64,000 nucleotides of DNA from Osedax fenrisi (Eukaryota; Annelida; Polychaeta; Sabellida; Siboglinidae). Shown in pieces: positions 1-13,046 of the stretch. The DNA lies in contig OZ025241.1 in assembly GCA_964019155.1 (NCBI GenBank), forward strand, positions 6,290,681 through 6,354,680. The letters run 5' to 3'. The first letter of the stretch is position 1. Each line of letters opens with the position of its first letter. The translations under genes and the position numbers were made by a program. The notes beneath the pieces were generated by a model that did not search any database, was not told where the DNA came from, and saw nothing but the letters and a program-made list of their open reading frames with translations.

Positions 1-567
1 ATAAGTAAGGTAGACAATTCATATGTTATTATTTTTTCCAAATATTTATGTTTACAATACAATAGATATATGAACTATACAAATTATTAACAACTCTAAA
101 AACTAAACTTAAATAGTGAAATTATAAAAGCCGCTCTCATGTTAAGGCATCCATGTTGTTAACGAGAGCCGATCGTTTATTTATACACAATTATATAAGA
201 TCACTTTTAAATATTATTTTAAGACATATTCTAATGGTCCTGATGGGGCTCTAACCCACACCCTACTGCTTGTGTGTCTGACACCTTAGCCAACTGAGCC
301 ACATATTCAGTTAATGTAGTTAATGTAAATAATTCACCATTCTACATTATATATATATATATATCTCAATCTCATATCAAACATATTGCATATCTGTAAA
401 TAAATATGTTTCATTATATCATTAAATAAGTGATAATGTGCATACAGTATCTGTACTAGACCCCTGTATGTAAACGGAGCCCGGCAATGCATAGTCTAAC
501 TACCATCACACACCTCTACACACATGTGTGTGTGTAGTGTACATACTGATCACTGTGAACATTACAG
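1..567. other. AT-rich flank or intron upstream of a 3' exon
   Basis: No coding signal apart from a SINE fragment at 130-312. The last bases form a good splice acceptor (ending attacag at 567) for the exon starting at 568, so this is probably intron of a gene that begins before the window. Confidence 0.5.
130..312 (-). mobile_element. tRNA-headed SINE, 3'-truncated copy
   Basis: Read on the minus strand, this starts with a tRNA-like head (box A TGGCTCAGTTGG) followed by the body shared with the copies at 36180, 37845, 58386 and 62049. The body stops after the conserved GAGAGCGGCTT, so the 3' tail is missing. The box B region is mutated relative to the GGGTTCGACCC seen at 58610. Confidence 0.8.
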
Positions 568-667
568 ACGGCTGAAGAGTTGGTTAAGCTGCAAACCTCC
601 ACTAAACTCAGACATCCCAATCATAAAGTACTGACTAAGCTCAAGTTTGAGATGAACAAACTGCATG
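568..667 (+). CDS. Internal exon of an unrecognised gene
   Basis: Open exon of 33 codons plus one base between an acceptor (attacag) and a donor (G|gtaaaa). The peptide starts TAEELVKLQ and ends FEMNKLH. It is Lys/Leu-rich and helical in character, and its GC content is well above the flanks. An alternative donor at 676 (ATG|gtttgt) would extend the exon in frame by GKM. I do not recognise the family. The gene must start before the window, and the next exon is probably the terminal one at 4460. What is seen is the open frame, splice signals and composition; function is unknown. Confidence 0.6.
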
Positions 668-3600
668 GTAAAATGGTTTGTAATACGTATGTATGTGTGT
701 ATGTGTTTATGTGTGTTTGTGAATGAGTGTACAGTAAGCCGGTTCAGATGTGTATATTATTTATAAATATTGAGCATTTTATATGAACTAAACATAATTA
801 ATTAAATTAAATAAATGAATTATTCGATCTGCATCACCTCATTTAAGTTTAATATTGAATAGATAGGATTTTAATATGGAGGAGATAAGAGATATTTAGA
901 AACTTATATTTATCTCATTAACAATTGTTTCTTATATATTTAACTATAGTTTGAATTAAGTGTGGAGGTGAGTTAAAATATGATTAATATTTTTATTTTA
1001 ACAAACAAATTGTATTACATATTTTCCATGATCAATATCTTATTTATAAATTTGTAAATTTTCTCAAATTATTTGTGTGTATATATCAATATAAAGTGTT
1101 TATGAACGTAAACGATATAATAATTATTTGAAATTTATAGGAAATTGTATGTACTTAAATTTTATATTTACTTAAATTTTCTATATTAAACTTTGAATTT
1201 CATTTTCTCAAGTTTTTACTTTTTCACTTAGTAACCACATAAATGCCTATTTTTTTTTTTTTATTATTTTTATATGAAATTAATATAACGTATACATCTA
1301 TATGAATACTGTTGGATTTATTATTATATTTTATATTAATTAAATAAATGATGATAAACTTGCATTTTAATGACAATAATAAAAAATAAAAATTTAACTA
1401 ATTAAGACTATTTTTTTTTACACCATTTTAAATTAACAATATTTATATAAATACAGAATATATATGATGTGGGAAAATATCTGTTGAAGACAACAAAAAT
1501 TAAGTAATTATCTCTATTAGTTATTTATCTTTAGCTTTTTTAGATAGAACTAAAATATCATTGTTCAGATGAACGGGAGCCTCCCCCCTTAAATATTTTT
1601 CTATGAGAATAAATTAGTCTAATATTTTTTTTTAGATATATTTTTTTTAATATATTTCGTGTAAAAAATTATTTTAATTTTAATTTGAAAACTTAAATAT
1701 AAAATATTAAATTATATATTTATATATACATAATGATAATAAGTGTATAAGTGTAATATTACAAGACATATATGATAAATAGAGTAATTTATAGTATAGA
1801 AAATGGTATTTTATACACTATCTTAATGTAAAAATATGAGAAATTTTATATTTGAAAAAAAAAGTTTACGAATTATTATAAAACTTTTTAAATAAACTTT
1901 AATATTAGATTAATAATAGGGGTATTTAAATTACAATCGTTCAAGATTTTTTTTTTAATATTTCATCAATTGTTTACAACATTTTTATTTTATTAATAAA
2001 ATATCATATTAATATCATATTCATATCATAAGGCTATGTACGGGTATCAAAATAAATTAATTTATCATTTTTTTTTTTATGATTGAATTCGATTATTTAA
2101 TATATTAAATTAAGTATTAGATTTTAAAATTTTGAATGAAAATATTACGTATAAGTGTTAAAAAAAAGCGTTTTTAAAACACGTACTTTACAAATTTCAA
2201 CAAAAAATAACTAGAGAAAAATACGTAATTCAAATAAAACATTAAATTTTTCAATTAGACATATATAAGGTTATATTTTATCGATATTTAAACAGTTTTT
2301 AGCATTCTTTTGAGTAATATATTCTGTAAATATATATACTTCAAAGGTTATATGTATATCAATCCTTTCATTGGTAAAGTAAAAATGACAGGTATTGATT
2401 GATAGCATTATTTCCTTCAATGCATTTATTTATTTTTACTATTATGCATAGATTTATAGTTTACTATAAATCTATGCTATTATGCCTCATAGAAAATCTT
2501 CTCAACGAGTCCATGAATAATGAATAAATATATATTTATAAACTAATTATTCTGACATTGTAGTTATATATCAATATATTATAAATAATTACAAATATTA
2601 AAAAAAAAATATGAATATATCAATATATTATAAACTAATTATTCTGAAATTATTCTAAAATGGAGTTATATATCAATTATCTTATAAATAATAACAAATA
2701 ATTATAATATTTAAAAAAAATAAAAAAAAAACTTTAGAGTTGATTATCTCAGAATCATTTTTTTGTTGTTAAAATTCCTACTACTTTGTAAATAATTGAC
2801 CTATTTCAATAATATTTTCAGAGAATGTATATTATATACCTATATATTTTTTAAATTAAAAAAAAGTATAAAAAAAATGACTAAAAAAAATTATTTGATT
2901 ATCCCCAAAAAAATTTGAAATTATTTATTGTAATTTTTGTAGTGCCATATTTACTAAATAAGTTACAATTCATTTTAGGTCGATCCATTAATTATTGAAT
3001 GAGAAGTAGGCTTTAGCATTAGGGCATTTTTCCCTATTCTTATACATTACTTATTCCCATACCAGTACATAGCCTTAATAGTAATTAATCATTAAGTTGT
3101 TGAATTGATATTTATCTCTATTTTAAATGTATTTATTTAAAATGTAATTGACACAAATAAATTTACCTTGTGAATATTGATAAAAAATATTTTTTTTTTC
3201 AAATTTATCGTATATAGTGAGAATAAAAAAATTATATTTATCAAAATGAAAATTAAAAGTGAATTTTTTTTTACAAATTTCGTAATTTTTCCTAGAAATA
3301 TATATTTATTACCACATTTCTAGAATTTTATAAAAAATAATACCATGTACAAATTTATTGTAAACATATTGAATAATTGATTCTTAAATATTATGATTAC
3401 TTTTTTATAATTCAGTTTTTAATAAAAATAACATTTTAAATTCTTCATGTCACTAAATTTTAATTGTTAGATTTAAATTTCATAAGGTTAATAAAGTATT
3501 AAGCTCTTTTATCAAAACAAAATACAAAAATGTAAAATGTACGCATATATGTGATTCTGATCATTTAAATTTATGTAAAATATATCTACCATGTTAAATG

Positions 3601-4459
3601 TCCTATCTCCTACATGTTAATTTTAAAGTGGATAGTTGCTGACCACATAACAAAATACACTATGATATATTGTAGATATATATCTAAATATATAGTTTTG
3701 TGCATTAAAAGTATTATTAGTGTGTGCTGCACAGTGTGCAGGTATGTATGCGTATTTGTATGTCTTATTAATTCAAAGTTATATGTCAGCATTTAACACA
3801 TATATGAAATGTTATTAATATTAATATTTGATTGCATTCATATAAATATATAAATTATAATTTTTGTTTAAACTTTGTATACATTATTTTGTATGTTTTT
3901 TTTTAATATAAATTTATAATTCGTTTGAAAATAATAATTGTTCATATTGTCCATTTTTGTTTCTAAATATAAGTGTAAAACTTGTAGAAAATTCGTATTA
4001 TATATATTATTTATATAATAAAATATTAAACTGATTATTTTTTGAAAACTATTTCTTTATTGTATCTTTTACATTTAATAAATATAGGTATATATTGTGA
4101 CCTTAATTAATATGAATATAATGATTAATAGAATCCTATAGATGTGAATATATATATATATGTGTGTGTGTGTGTAATATATAATATATGTCGTTCAGAA
4201 GCCAGGTGAAGATCAACTTCCCATAGATTATTGTGTATTAATTATCAAGTGTATCTATTTACATATGAAATAAATAAGTGATGTTGTGAAATGAGTTTAC
4301 TGGTTGATGTATTGTAAAGCTGTACGCTGTATATGTTATTATGAAGGATTATACATGTGACCAGTGTCATATATTGTTTACCTGATATCTCTTATTATGT
4401 ACATATATCAATATCTAATTATGTAACATAATGTGTAATAATTCCTGTATTGTTTATAG
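668..4459 (+). other. Long AT-rich intron
   Basis: About 3.8 kb of very AT-rich DNA with poly-A/T runs and no gene seen. It contains the 30-bp transposon relic at 2447-2476 with its 8-bp duplication. The interval is intronic only if the exons at 568 and 4460 belong together. Confidence 0.5.
2439..2484. mobile_element. 30-bp end-only transposon relic with 8-bp target duplication
   Basis: The 30-bp core 2447-2476 is a palindrome whose ends are CATAGATTTATAG and CTATAAATCTATG. It is flanked by ctattatg at 2439-2446 and again at 2477-2484. The same terminal sequence starts the foldback element at 9617, so this is that family reduced to its two ends. Confidence 0.85.
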
Positions 4460-4537
4460 ATAAGATGCCCCAACGAAGAGAAATTCAACACCCATATCAC
4501 GTTGCATAATAACACAATCACTAAAGTCAATTTGTGA
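4460..4537 (+). CDS. Probable terminal exon of the left-edge gene
   Basis: After an acceptor (tgtttatag at 4459) the phase-0 frame is open for 25 codons (start IRCPNEEKF, end TITKVNL) and stops at TGA 4535-4537. This joins the alternative donor after 675. If the commoner-looking donor at 668 is used instead, the reading phase changes and the peptide starts DKMPQRRE and stops at TAA 4507-4509. Both options end here, so this is the last coding exon either way. The family is not recognised. Confidence 0.5.
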   Translation: MRCPNEEKFNTHITLHNNTITKVNL

Positions 4538-6913
4538 ATTTTATATTTTTATTTTTACATTATTTAATGATATTTTTATATTGCTTTTCATATTCTAGGT
4601 TATACAATTACAAGCACACGCTTGTATTAATATTAAACGTTATATATTAAATAATATATATTTTATTAGATATTATACAAGTATTAAATATTAGATTTGT
4701 TTCTAATAAATAATTATATTAGTACCATTTATTATTACAATATAAAGACCCCATGACCAGCATATCTATAATTTAACATATACATATATGTATGTATTTA
4801 CATTTCAGCCATATGGTTATAAGTGAAAACTGCATATAAAAAAGTATAATAAAGTATAGCATATCAAATATAGTTAACCATTATTATTAATTATTCCGTA
4901 GTGAAATTTATTACATATTCCTTGATATTCAATTTTTTTAGAAATATTAACCTATTTTAAAAGAACTATATACTACACTTATAGAATATAATTTGTAAAT
5001 TAAAAGTTAAAACTAAATTATTATTTTTTAGGTGAATTTCTTTATATTTATTAAGAAGAAACAGTTCAATATAATCCAATAAACTGTCTGCTTCGCATAA
5101 TGATATTATGACGTTCACATTATATATATATATAGATTATAAAGCATATATATCGTGATATGTATAATTTATATATTATTATTTTATTTTAACACCGTTT
5201 AAATATAATATTGATTAACAATAGGTTATACTCTATATAGAAATTATGACATTTAATAAAGTTCAGTGGTCATTGAATATAGAAGTCTAGCATAACTTTA
5301 AAGATAAGCGTAGTGGTAATTGCTGGTAGATCATAGGGAAGCTTGTTGTATTCATTTGAATGGGCAATTCAAAAGTCTCTAGGGGGTCACGATGATGTAA
5401 GCTTATTGAGGTTATCATAATATATATATATATATATATTATACATAAATATATACAAATAAATATTAATGTAAATCTAGAAACAATAAATATACTCTAT
5501 TCATTTATGTATTTAAGGGGATGGCACACAACGCCCGCCTCTCTATGTATAGAGATAGCAAATAATGGGTCTACATAAAAATAGGCGCGCACAATTCTAT
5601 TCATTGAATTGAGCTAATTTTTTTTATATTTTATTCATTAAATGTATACACATGATATTACAGGACGTATTTTTTATAATATATATTATATAATATACAT
5701 ATATATATGCACACATTTTATTATTTTAATTTACGGAATTTTTATAGAAATTGTTATTTTTTGTAATTATACACATACAAATTTAGAAAATTACTCCTGT
5801 AATAGTATTCATATATATGTTATTTATATGTAATAAAAATTAGTAGAATATATATTATAGTTTTTGTGATACCTAACTTTATATACACTTACCTAGCGCG
5901 AAATAATTATTCTGAGAAAATAGCATTTGAATATATATGAATACATTATATATCATATATAATGAATATATATAAACCTCCTTTTATGTTATTTCTAGAC
6001 TGTTTTCATAAATAATTTGTTTACAGATATTAAAAAATAAATCATAGAATTATGAAATAAAAAAAATGTTAAATAAAAAAATATTTTCACCAAAACAAGG
6101 TGTGTGACATCCCCTTAAAGAAGTAGTATTTTAACATATATCCGCCTATAGACTAGGACCATAGTGGTAGAGCTGTCTGCCTTTCCCGTAGTGGTCTAGT
6201 TTTCATCCCTGGTGTCCTAGAGTATATTTGAATATATTTAAAATGTATTATTAAATTAACATACATATATTTAATTATTTGTATTACAATTTCACTATTT
6301 ATCGGGAAATTTATATTAATCTAGTATTATGTAAAATTGACTAAATTGATGTATATAATAAAAAGTGTATAATTTAGTTTCAACTCAAATCTGTGGTCTA
6401 GTTCCCTATTCTATTCATATATTTTATAAATTAATTAAAAACGAGTATCTTATATTTTTCAAAATTAGGATCAATATATATATATATTATATGTTAATTT
6501 ATTTAATGAATGAATTTATTTACTGAATATTAGCTATAATAATCGGATGGATACCCAGAAGCTATGTTTAACTTATACTAAGGATACCCTTAATAATAAA
6601 AATAATATATTACATATATTACTTATATAAAATAATACTTAAGATATATGGTTCAAGCTAAGCCTGCTATAAATATATATTATTGAAAATACAGTTTAAT
6701 TAAAGTTTAGTATAAAATACATATGGAGTAGGGCTGAATTTAAAAATAATTAATAATATGTAAATAACTATGACATATATTTGCATAAGATAAATAATGT
6801 ATAAAGGAGTACAGAAATGATAATTTTAAAAATATAGGATAATACATTCAATATATATAAAAAGAATAAAATATACATAAAAATGGTAATAAATAAATCA
6901 TGATGAAGTTGTT
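4538..6913. other. Intergenic AT-rich DNA
   Basis: No gene seen. It holds short (TA)n runs, a 33-bp SINE-body scrap near 4808-4840 and a tRNA-like stretch at 6140-6215. Confidence 0.6.
6140..6215 (+). pseudogene. tRNA-like fragment, possibly a SINE head
   Basis: Contains TAGTGGTAGAG resembling box A and, about 45 bases on, GTTTTCATCC resembling a decayed box B. No cloverleaf could be closed. It could be a tRNA pseudogene or the head of another SINE. Confidence 0.25.
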
Positions 6914-6920
6914 AAAAAAA
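6914..6920 (-). terminator. RNA polymerase III terminator of tRNA-Glu
   Basis: A run of seven T (minus strand) directly after the tRNA 3' end, as usual for polymerase III termination. Confidence 0.8.
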
Positions 6921-6992
6921 CTCCGACACCGGGAATCGAACCCGGGCCTTCTGCGTGAAAGGCAGAAATCCTAACCACTAGACCATATCGGA
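6921..6992 (-). tRNA. tRNA-Glu (UUC)
   Basis: The 72-nt gene folds as a normal cloverleaf. Acceptor TCCGATA pairs with TGTCGGA (one G-U pair), with discriminator G. The anticodon stem TCTGC/GCAGA closes the seven-base loop CTTTCAC, giving anticodon TTC. The internal promoter is intact: box A TGGTCTAGTGG and box B GGTTCGATTCC. There is no intron. It stands alone, with a polymerase III T-run directly downstream. It looks functional. Confidence 0.97.
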
Positions 6993-8139
6993 TATATTTT
7001 AATAAATTCCTTCTAAAAATATTTAAAAAAATTTAAAGTATATATTATGTTTCTAGGTATACATTAATATTAATTTTATATGATAAGTAATAAAGTGATA
7101 AGTAATATACAAATCTATTAGATACTATATAGGTAAATATACATATATATTGAAGGTAAATTAAATACTCTAACGATCATACATTATGTAACATATTATC
7201 ACAAAAATTATGATAATATTATATTGAATATAATGAATATATTGAATATATTAAATATATTACATTTTTTAAATGTATAAAATTATTTTATATTTAAAAG
7301 GGTCAATGATTAGGCTACTCTTATTAGCCGATAATAATCAGTCTAATGAATAACCTGATGATTGGGTTAACTTGATCATTGATTAACTTAATCTATAACT
7401 TAAATATTAACTTAATCATAATTGATCGTCATTATCATAATGAGTATGATAATCATTATGATTATAATAATCACAATCATGATTATTATGATAATATTAT
7501 GATAATATCATATGTCATATTAACTTAAATATTAAATTAATCATTATTATTATCATAATTATGTAATATAAGTATATACTTATATAATTATGATAATTCA
7601 TCATCATATAATTATCATAATTATATAAGGTATATAAGTATTAAATAATTATTATGATAATGATTAATTTAATATTTAAGTTAATAAATCATTACGTTAA
7701 TTATTAACTAAATCATTTAGTATCACTATCATAAAAATATACGTTTTAGCAACAGTTACGGTAATGATGTTTATATCAAGGGTTTAGGAATATATATCCT
7801 ATATTTAAAAATAAAATAAGTTAAAGTAATGATTACCTTCACAATTATGTATGTTATGTGATATTATATCAGTGATATATAATGTTGTTTAATGATTACA
7901 ACTAATTAAATTAATCATTAAATAAATGGTAACTAGTAGTTATAATTATATTCCTGTACCGTTTATACTGTTACAGTCACATTACCAATACCTTCTATAA
8001 ACTCTTCTATATAATCATAATAAATATCCTATAACCTGAGGTTATATGAGGTCTTGGTTATATGGAAACCTGTTTATCAGGTATATAACTATAGTTAGAA
8101 TCTATCTATAATTTAAATAATAATTATAGTTTATACCGT
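6993..8139. other. AT-rich region with dense small palindromes
   Basis: No gene. From 7320 to 7720 the sequence is built of repeated tgataat/attatca and taacttaa blocks that form many overlapping inverted repeats. A palindromic motif at 8034-8060 (ataacctgaggttat) recurs inverted at 47941-47965. Confidence 0.6.
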
Positions 8140-8159
8140 TGGTCCGAATCTTCTTTATG

Positions 8160-8270
8160 TTTTTAATAAGTTGTCCGAGTTTACTTCAAAAGTGGTCCGA
8201 GTTTACTTCAAAAGTGGTCCGAGTTTACTTCAAAAGTGGCCCGAGTTTTCTTCAAAAGTAGTCAGAGTTC
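8160..8270 (+). repeat. 22-bp minisatellite
   Basis: Four to five copies of the unit gtggtccgagtttacttcaa, the last ones mutated. Isolated units recur at 8430 and 9050, each time after or near cttctttatgtttttaa, so an older array has been broken up by later DNA (8440-9020). Confidence 0.8.
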
Positions 8271-8488
8271 AAATTAAATGTTACCTCTTTAAATATATAA
8301 TTCCAAAAAAATATCATATTAAATGACTCTTTTTATAATTTATTTAACAAATATAATATAATTATATAAGGTGGAAGTAAGTTAAAGCATATTATATTAT
8401 AGAAATATACAAAATATAGTTATTTTAAAAGTGGTCCGTGTTATATATATTGCCTATGCATATACATTGTCTGTATACATGCATACAC

Positions 8489-8490
<2 letters not shown>

Positions 8491-8527
<37 letters not shown>
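8491..8527. repeat. (TA)n microsatellite
   Basis: Uninterrupted TA dinucleotide run. It accounts for the tyrosine/isoleucine reading frames here, which are not genes. Confidence 0.95.
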
Positions 8528-8528
<1 letters not shown>

Positions 8529-8676
8529 ATATATATACACATATATACACACCTACATATATATGCATATACCCCTATATCATATATATATATTCATATC
8601 ACGTTATACTACGCAGTATTGCATACTCGTAGATATCTATATTCCGATGTATATTTTGTGCCCATATATAGACACA

Positions 8677-8970
8677 TGAGAAGTACCACGCTGGGTTAAT
8701 TCCACGAGTTGTTATTGTGTTATTGTCAAACACACGCTTATCTGGAATGCGAGCGCGCGCGATATTACGCAATCGAAGTCGCGCGCATTCCTCGATAACT
8801 CCCTAATATGGTAATAATCGTATAGGCGTGCGTTCCACGCTCCCTATAAGAACTCCCGGGTTTCTACACTCGGCAGTCAGCACACCACACTCCTTGATCC
8901 ACTATCTCCCATATCCCCGTTTCTGCATAACTAATAAACCTTAACCTTGAACCTGGTGTTATCCATACAT
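8677..8970 (+). mobile_element. Possible solo LTR
   Basis: A GC- and CpG-rich island in AT-rich DNA that starts TGAGAAG. It has a TATA-like box (ctataag near 8844), a start-like cggcagtcag about 30 bases later and a polyadenylation signal (aataaa near 8933) within 60 bases. This is the order expected for the U3-R-U5 parts of an LTR. No target duplication or internal retroelement sequence was found, so an orphan promoter is also possible. Confidence 0.35.
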
Positions 8971-9111
8971 ACATATCTATATACTCATATCCATTAGCAG
9001 TACACACAGATATACAACAGTCCGAATCTTCTTTATGTTTTTAAAAAGTGGTCCGAGTTTACTGGTACTCTATAAGAATATAGTATATACCCATGGGTAT
9101 ATACCATAGAT

Positions 9112-9245
9112 TAGGTGGTACTCTATATCTATGGTATATACATAGATATTGAATGAGGTCACCAAGGACATGCCCTTATGGTACTCTATATCTATGGTAT
9201 ATACATAGATATTGAGTGAGGTCACCAAGTACATGCCCTTGAGGT
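9112..9245 (+). repeat. Two-copy tandem duplication, about 66 bp
   Basis: ggtactctatatctatggta followed by tatacatagatattga and gaggtcaccaag occurs twice in a row with two or three differences. Confidence 0.85.
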
Positions 9246-9794
9246 CACTATAATGTCTATCCGGATGTCTATGAGTATATAGGATAATAGCAAAGCCCTA
9301 GGGCTTTGATAATAGTATAATAGTAGGTCCAAATATTTATCATAATATTTACGTATCATGTTTGGACAGATAATTATTATCATAATCATTATGATAATGA
9401 TTATTATACTTAATTCAGATTTTAATGAATCGCTTATCACCAGCAATTTATGATAACTGAATTAGTCATTGAATAATCCTTATTTAGTGGCTAAATCATT
9501 TAGTAAATGATTTAGCAAATCAAATCAAATAATTTAAATAATCTTAAAAAAGTAAATTTATTTTGGAACACAGATAATTATAATATAAATGTTATGCCAT
9601 TGTTGTCGAACAGGTGCATAGATTTATAGTTTACATAGATCGGTAGTCACGTGGTTTTTCATGGTCATACATGGTGCCTGGAATGGGGATTTTTGATCTT
9701 TAATTGTTGTAAACTTAAGATGGCCGACATCACGTGACACATGCTATTTCATAACAAATATTTAAATAAATAATATTTATTTTTTACATACATT

Positions 9795-10640
9795 TGGATT
9801 ATTTTTCTATATACGCTTATAAAATGCATTTCGATTATATCAAAATAAACATTTATATTTATTTATATTATATATTTATAATGTAATATAATCGCAACAC
9901 GTAATTTTCTTAAATAATACTTTATATAGGTAATTTTAAATTACAATTTATCGGTGTATTTTTAAATTCTTATATCGCTTTAATTTTTTCTATATACGCT
10001 TATATAGTGCATTTTTATTATATCAAAATTGACATTTATATTTATTTATATTATATATTTAGAATGCAATATAATTGCATTACGTAATTTGATTAAATAA
10101 TACTTTATATAGGTAATTTTAAATTACGATTTATCGGTGAACTTTTGAATTCTTAGATCGTTTTAATTTTTCTATATACGCTTATAATGTGCATTTCGAT
10201 TATATAAATATAAACATTTATATTATATATTTATATCGAAATATAACTGCAACATTTAATTTGATAAATAATACTTTATATAGGTAATTTCAAATTATAT
10301 TTTATCTGATATATTTTAAAATTCTTAGATCTTTTAAATTTGTTTATAAATTGTATTTAAATTATATCTAAATAAACATTTATATTAAATTGTATTAAAT
10401 ATATAAATTACAGTATAATAAAAAACTTTAATTACATAAAATAATACTTTACATGAGTAATTTAAAATGTGAAATGTAACAGTACAATTTTAAATAGCAT
10501 TATCTAGGTTAATTTCATTACTAATATTTAAATATTACAACTTAATTAGATAAATGCACATTTATATTAATTTATATTATATACTGCAATATAATTACAA
10601 CATTTAATTTGATTAAATAATACATTATATAATTCTAAAT
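9795..10640 (+). repeat. About 180-bp degenerate tandem units in the left foldback arm
   Basis: ctatatacgcttata recurs near 9809, 9990 and 10175. Each time it is followed by a cattt-attatat block and then by aatactttatataggtaatt. Later units near 10340 and 10540 are more decayed. The right arm carries the mirror image (about 13370-14200). Confidence 0.8.
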
Positions 10641-10947
10641 TACGACAACTATAAGAACGCTATTATTTTAAATATTTAAAAATGCTTAATTAATCGATGA
10701 CTGTTGTTCTAATAGTACACGTAATTATCCAGAAGGAATAACTCTCTACAAGTTTGTATTATATAAATACATTTAAATATTATTTTGAAATTCATACAAT
10801 TATTTAATTAGACATGTAGATGTTATATCTAATTATGTATGAAGTCAATAAATGAATACACGCTTAACGTATGAAAATCAAATAATCATACGAAATTTAA
10901 TTTTAATTTCATAATTATAATTATTATAATATGTTACACGATTATAG

Positions 10948-11401
10948 CAAACATTTTCTGAAGGAAAGATATAACACTTACGCGAAATCGTGTAATTCGA
11001 ATTTGTATACAAAATACCCCAGTGCCACCTATAGCGGGTTACTTTTAGGAACTATGTGTTGTTTATAATGTAAATTCGTATTTAACTATACACTTTTAAA
11101 ATGTTAAATAATATGCTTTAAATTAATATTTATATGATGAAAACTAAGTGTTCATTACTAATATATAATAAACAAATATGATATGTATGTTTTAAATGCT
11201 ATAAGTATATATTTAGTGAGTAAAAGCTAATTTATATTGCATGTAATTTAATAGAGCAATGAAAACATTGTTGTATGCAAACAGAGCCGAACCTAAATCT
11301 ATTTCAGTGATTTCGATACTACTGCTAGCAGCGGTTGGGGATATTACTAAATTACATTGCATGCATAGGGAGTGTTATATCTTTGCTTCGCAAAATCTTT
11401 G
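10948..11401 (+). mobile_element. Nested 454-bp MITE, left-arm copy
   Basis: Starts CAAACATTTTCTGAAGGAAA and ends CTTCGCAAAATCTTTG, with imperfect terminal inverted repeats of about 30 bp. It is flanked by the 7-bp attatag (10941-10947 and 11402-11408). It is identical in length to the copies at 12593 and 44851. Confidence 0.9.
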
Positions 11402-12592
11402 ATTATAGTAACAAAAATCATATTAATATTATACACAATTATTATAAAAAATACCTATCATATTATGATATAAATGATATATGATATGTAACGATTTTAA
11501 TGAATGTAATGAAAATGCATAAAAAGTCTATCGACTTACTAGAAATTAACCAATAAAGCACCCTACATATAAATTATATATATTTAATTCTGAAGACGCA
11601 TGTATCAGGCACCTATTTTAAGATGTACGGCTTACGCCACATGCATCATTCCTTGAATATGTATGTGAGTTGTCCACTACAATAATAAGGATATATTCTC
11701 AATCGTAACTCAGAGAAGTTTACATACATGTAAATATTACTATTATTATAGTTAAATTATAATTTCAATATAGTTAATATATTTGTACTATTTTATATTT
11801 ATATTTAATCATAATCGTAAATTTAATATAATTAATGTCATTAATTTGGAAGCAGGATAAAGAGGGTTCAGATAGGGAGTATAATTCTACTATATGATAT
11901 AACCTAGGTGATATCATATAACATGATAAGTATAAATTTGTATTTGATTTTAATTTACTAATACAATGCGTATATAGCTTACATATATAGCTATAATCAA
12001 TTAGATTTAAAAAATACTAAAGCTTATAAATTCTAATTATTGTGCTATTTTTTAACTCCAATTATCAACTATAACTATCAACTATAAAATCTAATGGAAA
12101 TGCCAGTATATTGGATGGAACATCCATATTATGTACAACAAATTATTCCATAGCTAGTAATGACACATTAGAACCATATAGAACTGTGAACTTATCACGA
12201 CTATGATGACTTACCCATTTATAATAGCTTATTAATTTCATTATTTATTTATATACTATTAAAATTATATAAAAGAATAAAGATATATGTAAGTTTTATA
12301 ATAATCACGATACATCTATAACAGTTAAGACTTTTTCTATAATGTACTTAGCTATGGCGTAAGCCGTACATCTTAAAATAGGTGCCTGATACATACGTCT
12401 TCAGAATTAAATATATATAATTTATATTTAGGGTGCTTTATTGGTTAATTTCTAGTAAGTCGATAGACTTTTTATGCATTTTCATTACATTCATTAAAAT
12501 CGTTACATATCATATATCATTTATATCATAATATGATAGGTATTTTTTATAATAATTGTGTATAATATTAATATGATTTTTGTTACTATAAT

Positions 12593-13046
12593 CAAAGATT
12601 TTGCGAAGCAAAGATATAACACTCCCTATGCATGCAATGTAATTTAGTAATATCCCCAACCGCTGCTAGCAGTAGTATCGAAATCACTGAAATAGATTTA
12701 GGTTCGGCTCTGTTTGCATACAACAATGTTTTCATTGCTCTATTAAATTACATGCAATATAAATTAGCTTTTACTCACTAAATATATACTTATAGCATTT
12801 AAAACATACATATCATATTTGTTTATTATATATTAGTAATGAACACTTAGTTTTCATCATATAAATATTAATTTAAAGCATATTATTTAACATTTTAAAA
12901 GTGTAAAGTTAAATACGAATTTACATTATAAACAACACATAGTTCCTAAAAGTAACCCGCTATAGGTGGCACTGGGGTATTTTGTATACAAATTCGAATT
13001 ACACGATTTCGCGTAAGTGTTATATCTTTCCTTCAGAAAATGTTTG
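12593..13046 (-). mobile_element. Nested 454-bp MITE, right-arm copy
   Basis: Mirror copy of 10948-11401, with the same 7-bp duplication in inverted form (ctataat at 12586-12592 and 13047-13053). Because the duplication is shared, both copies descend from one insertion that predates formation of the inverted arms. Confidence 0.9.

Noticed and set aside
8431..8679. Tyr/Ile-rich frames over TA repeats (also 5642, 15442, 27295, 37362)
   Set aside because: Produced by microsatellites; no conserved motif or splice support.
8677..8970. CpG island as a host gene promoter
   Set aside because: No coding exon follows; the TATA-start-polyA order within 100 bases fits an LTR better, so it is listed as a possible solo LTR.
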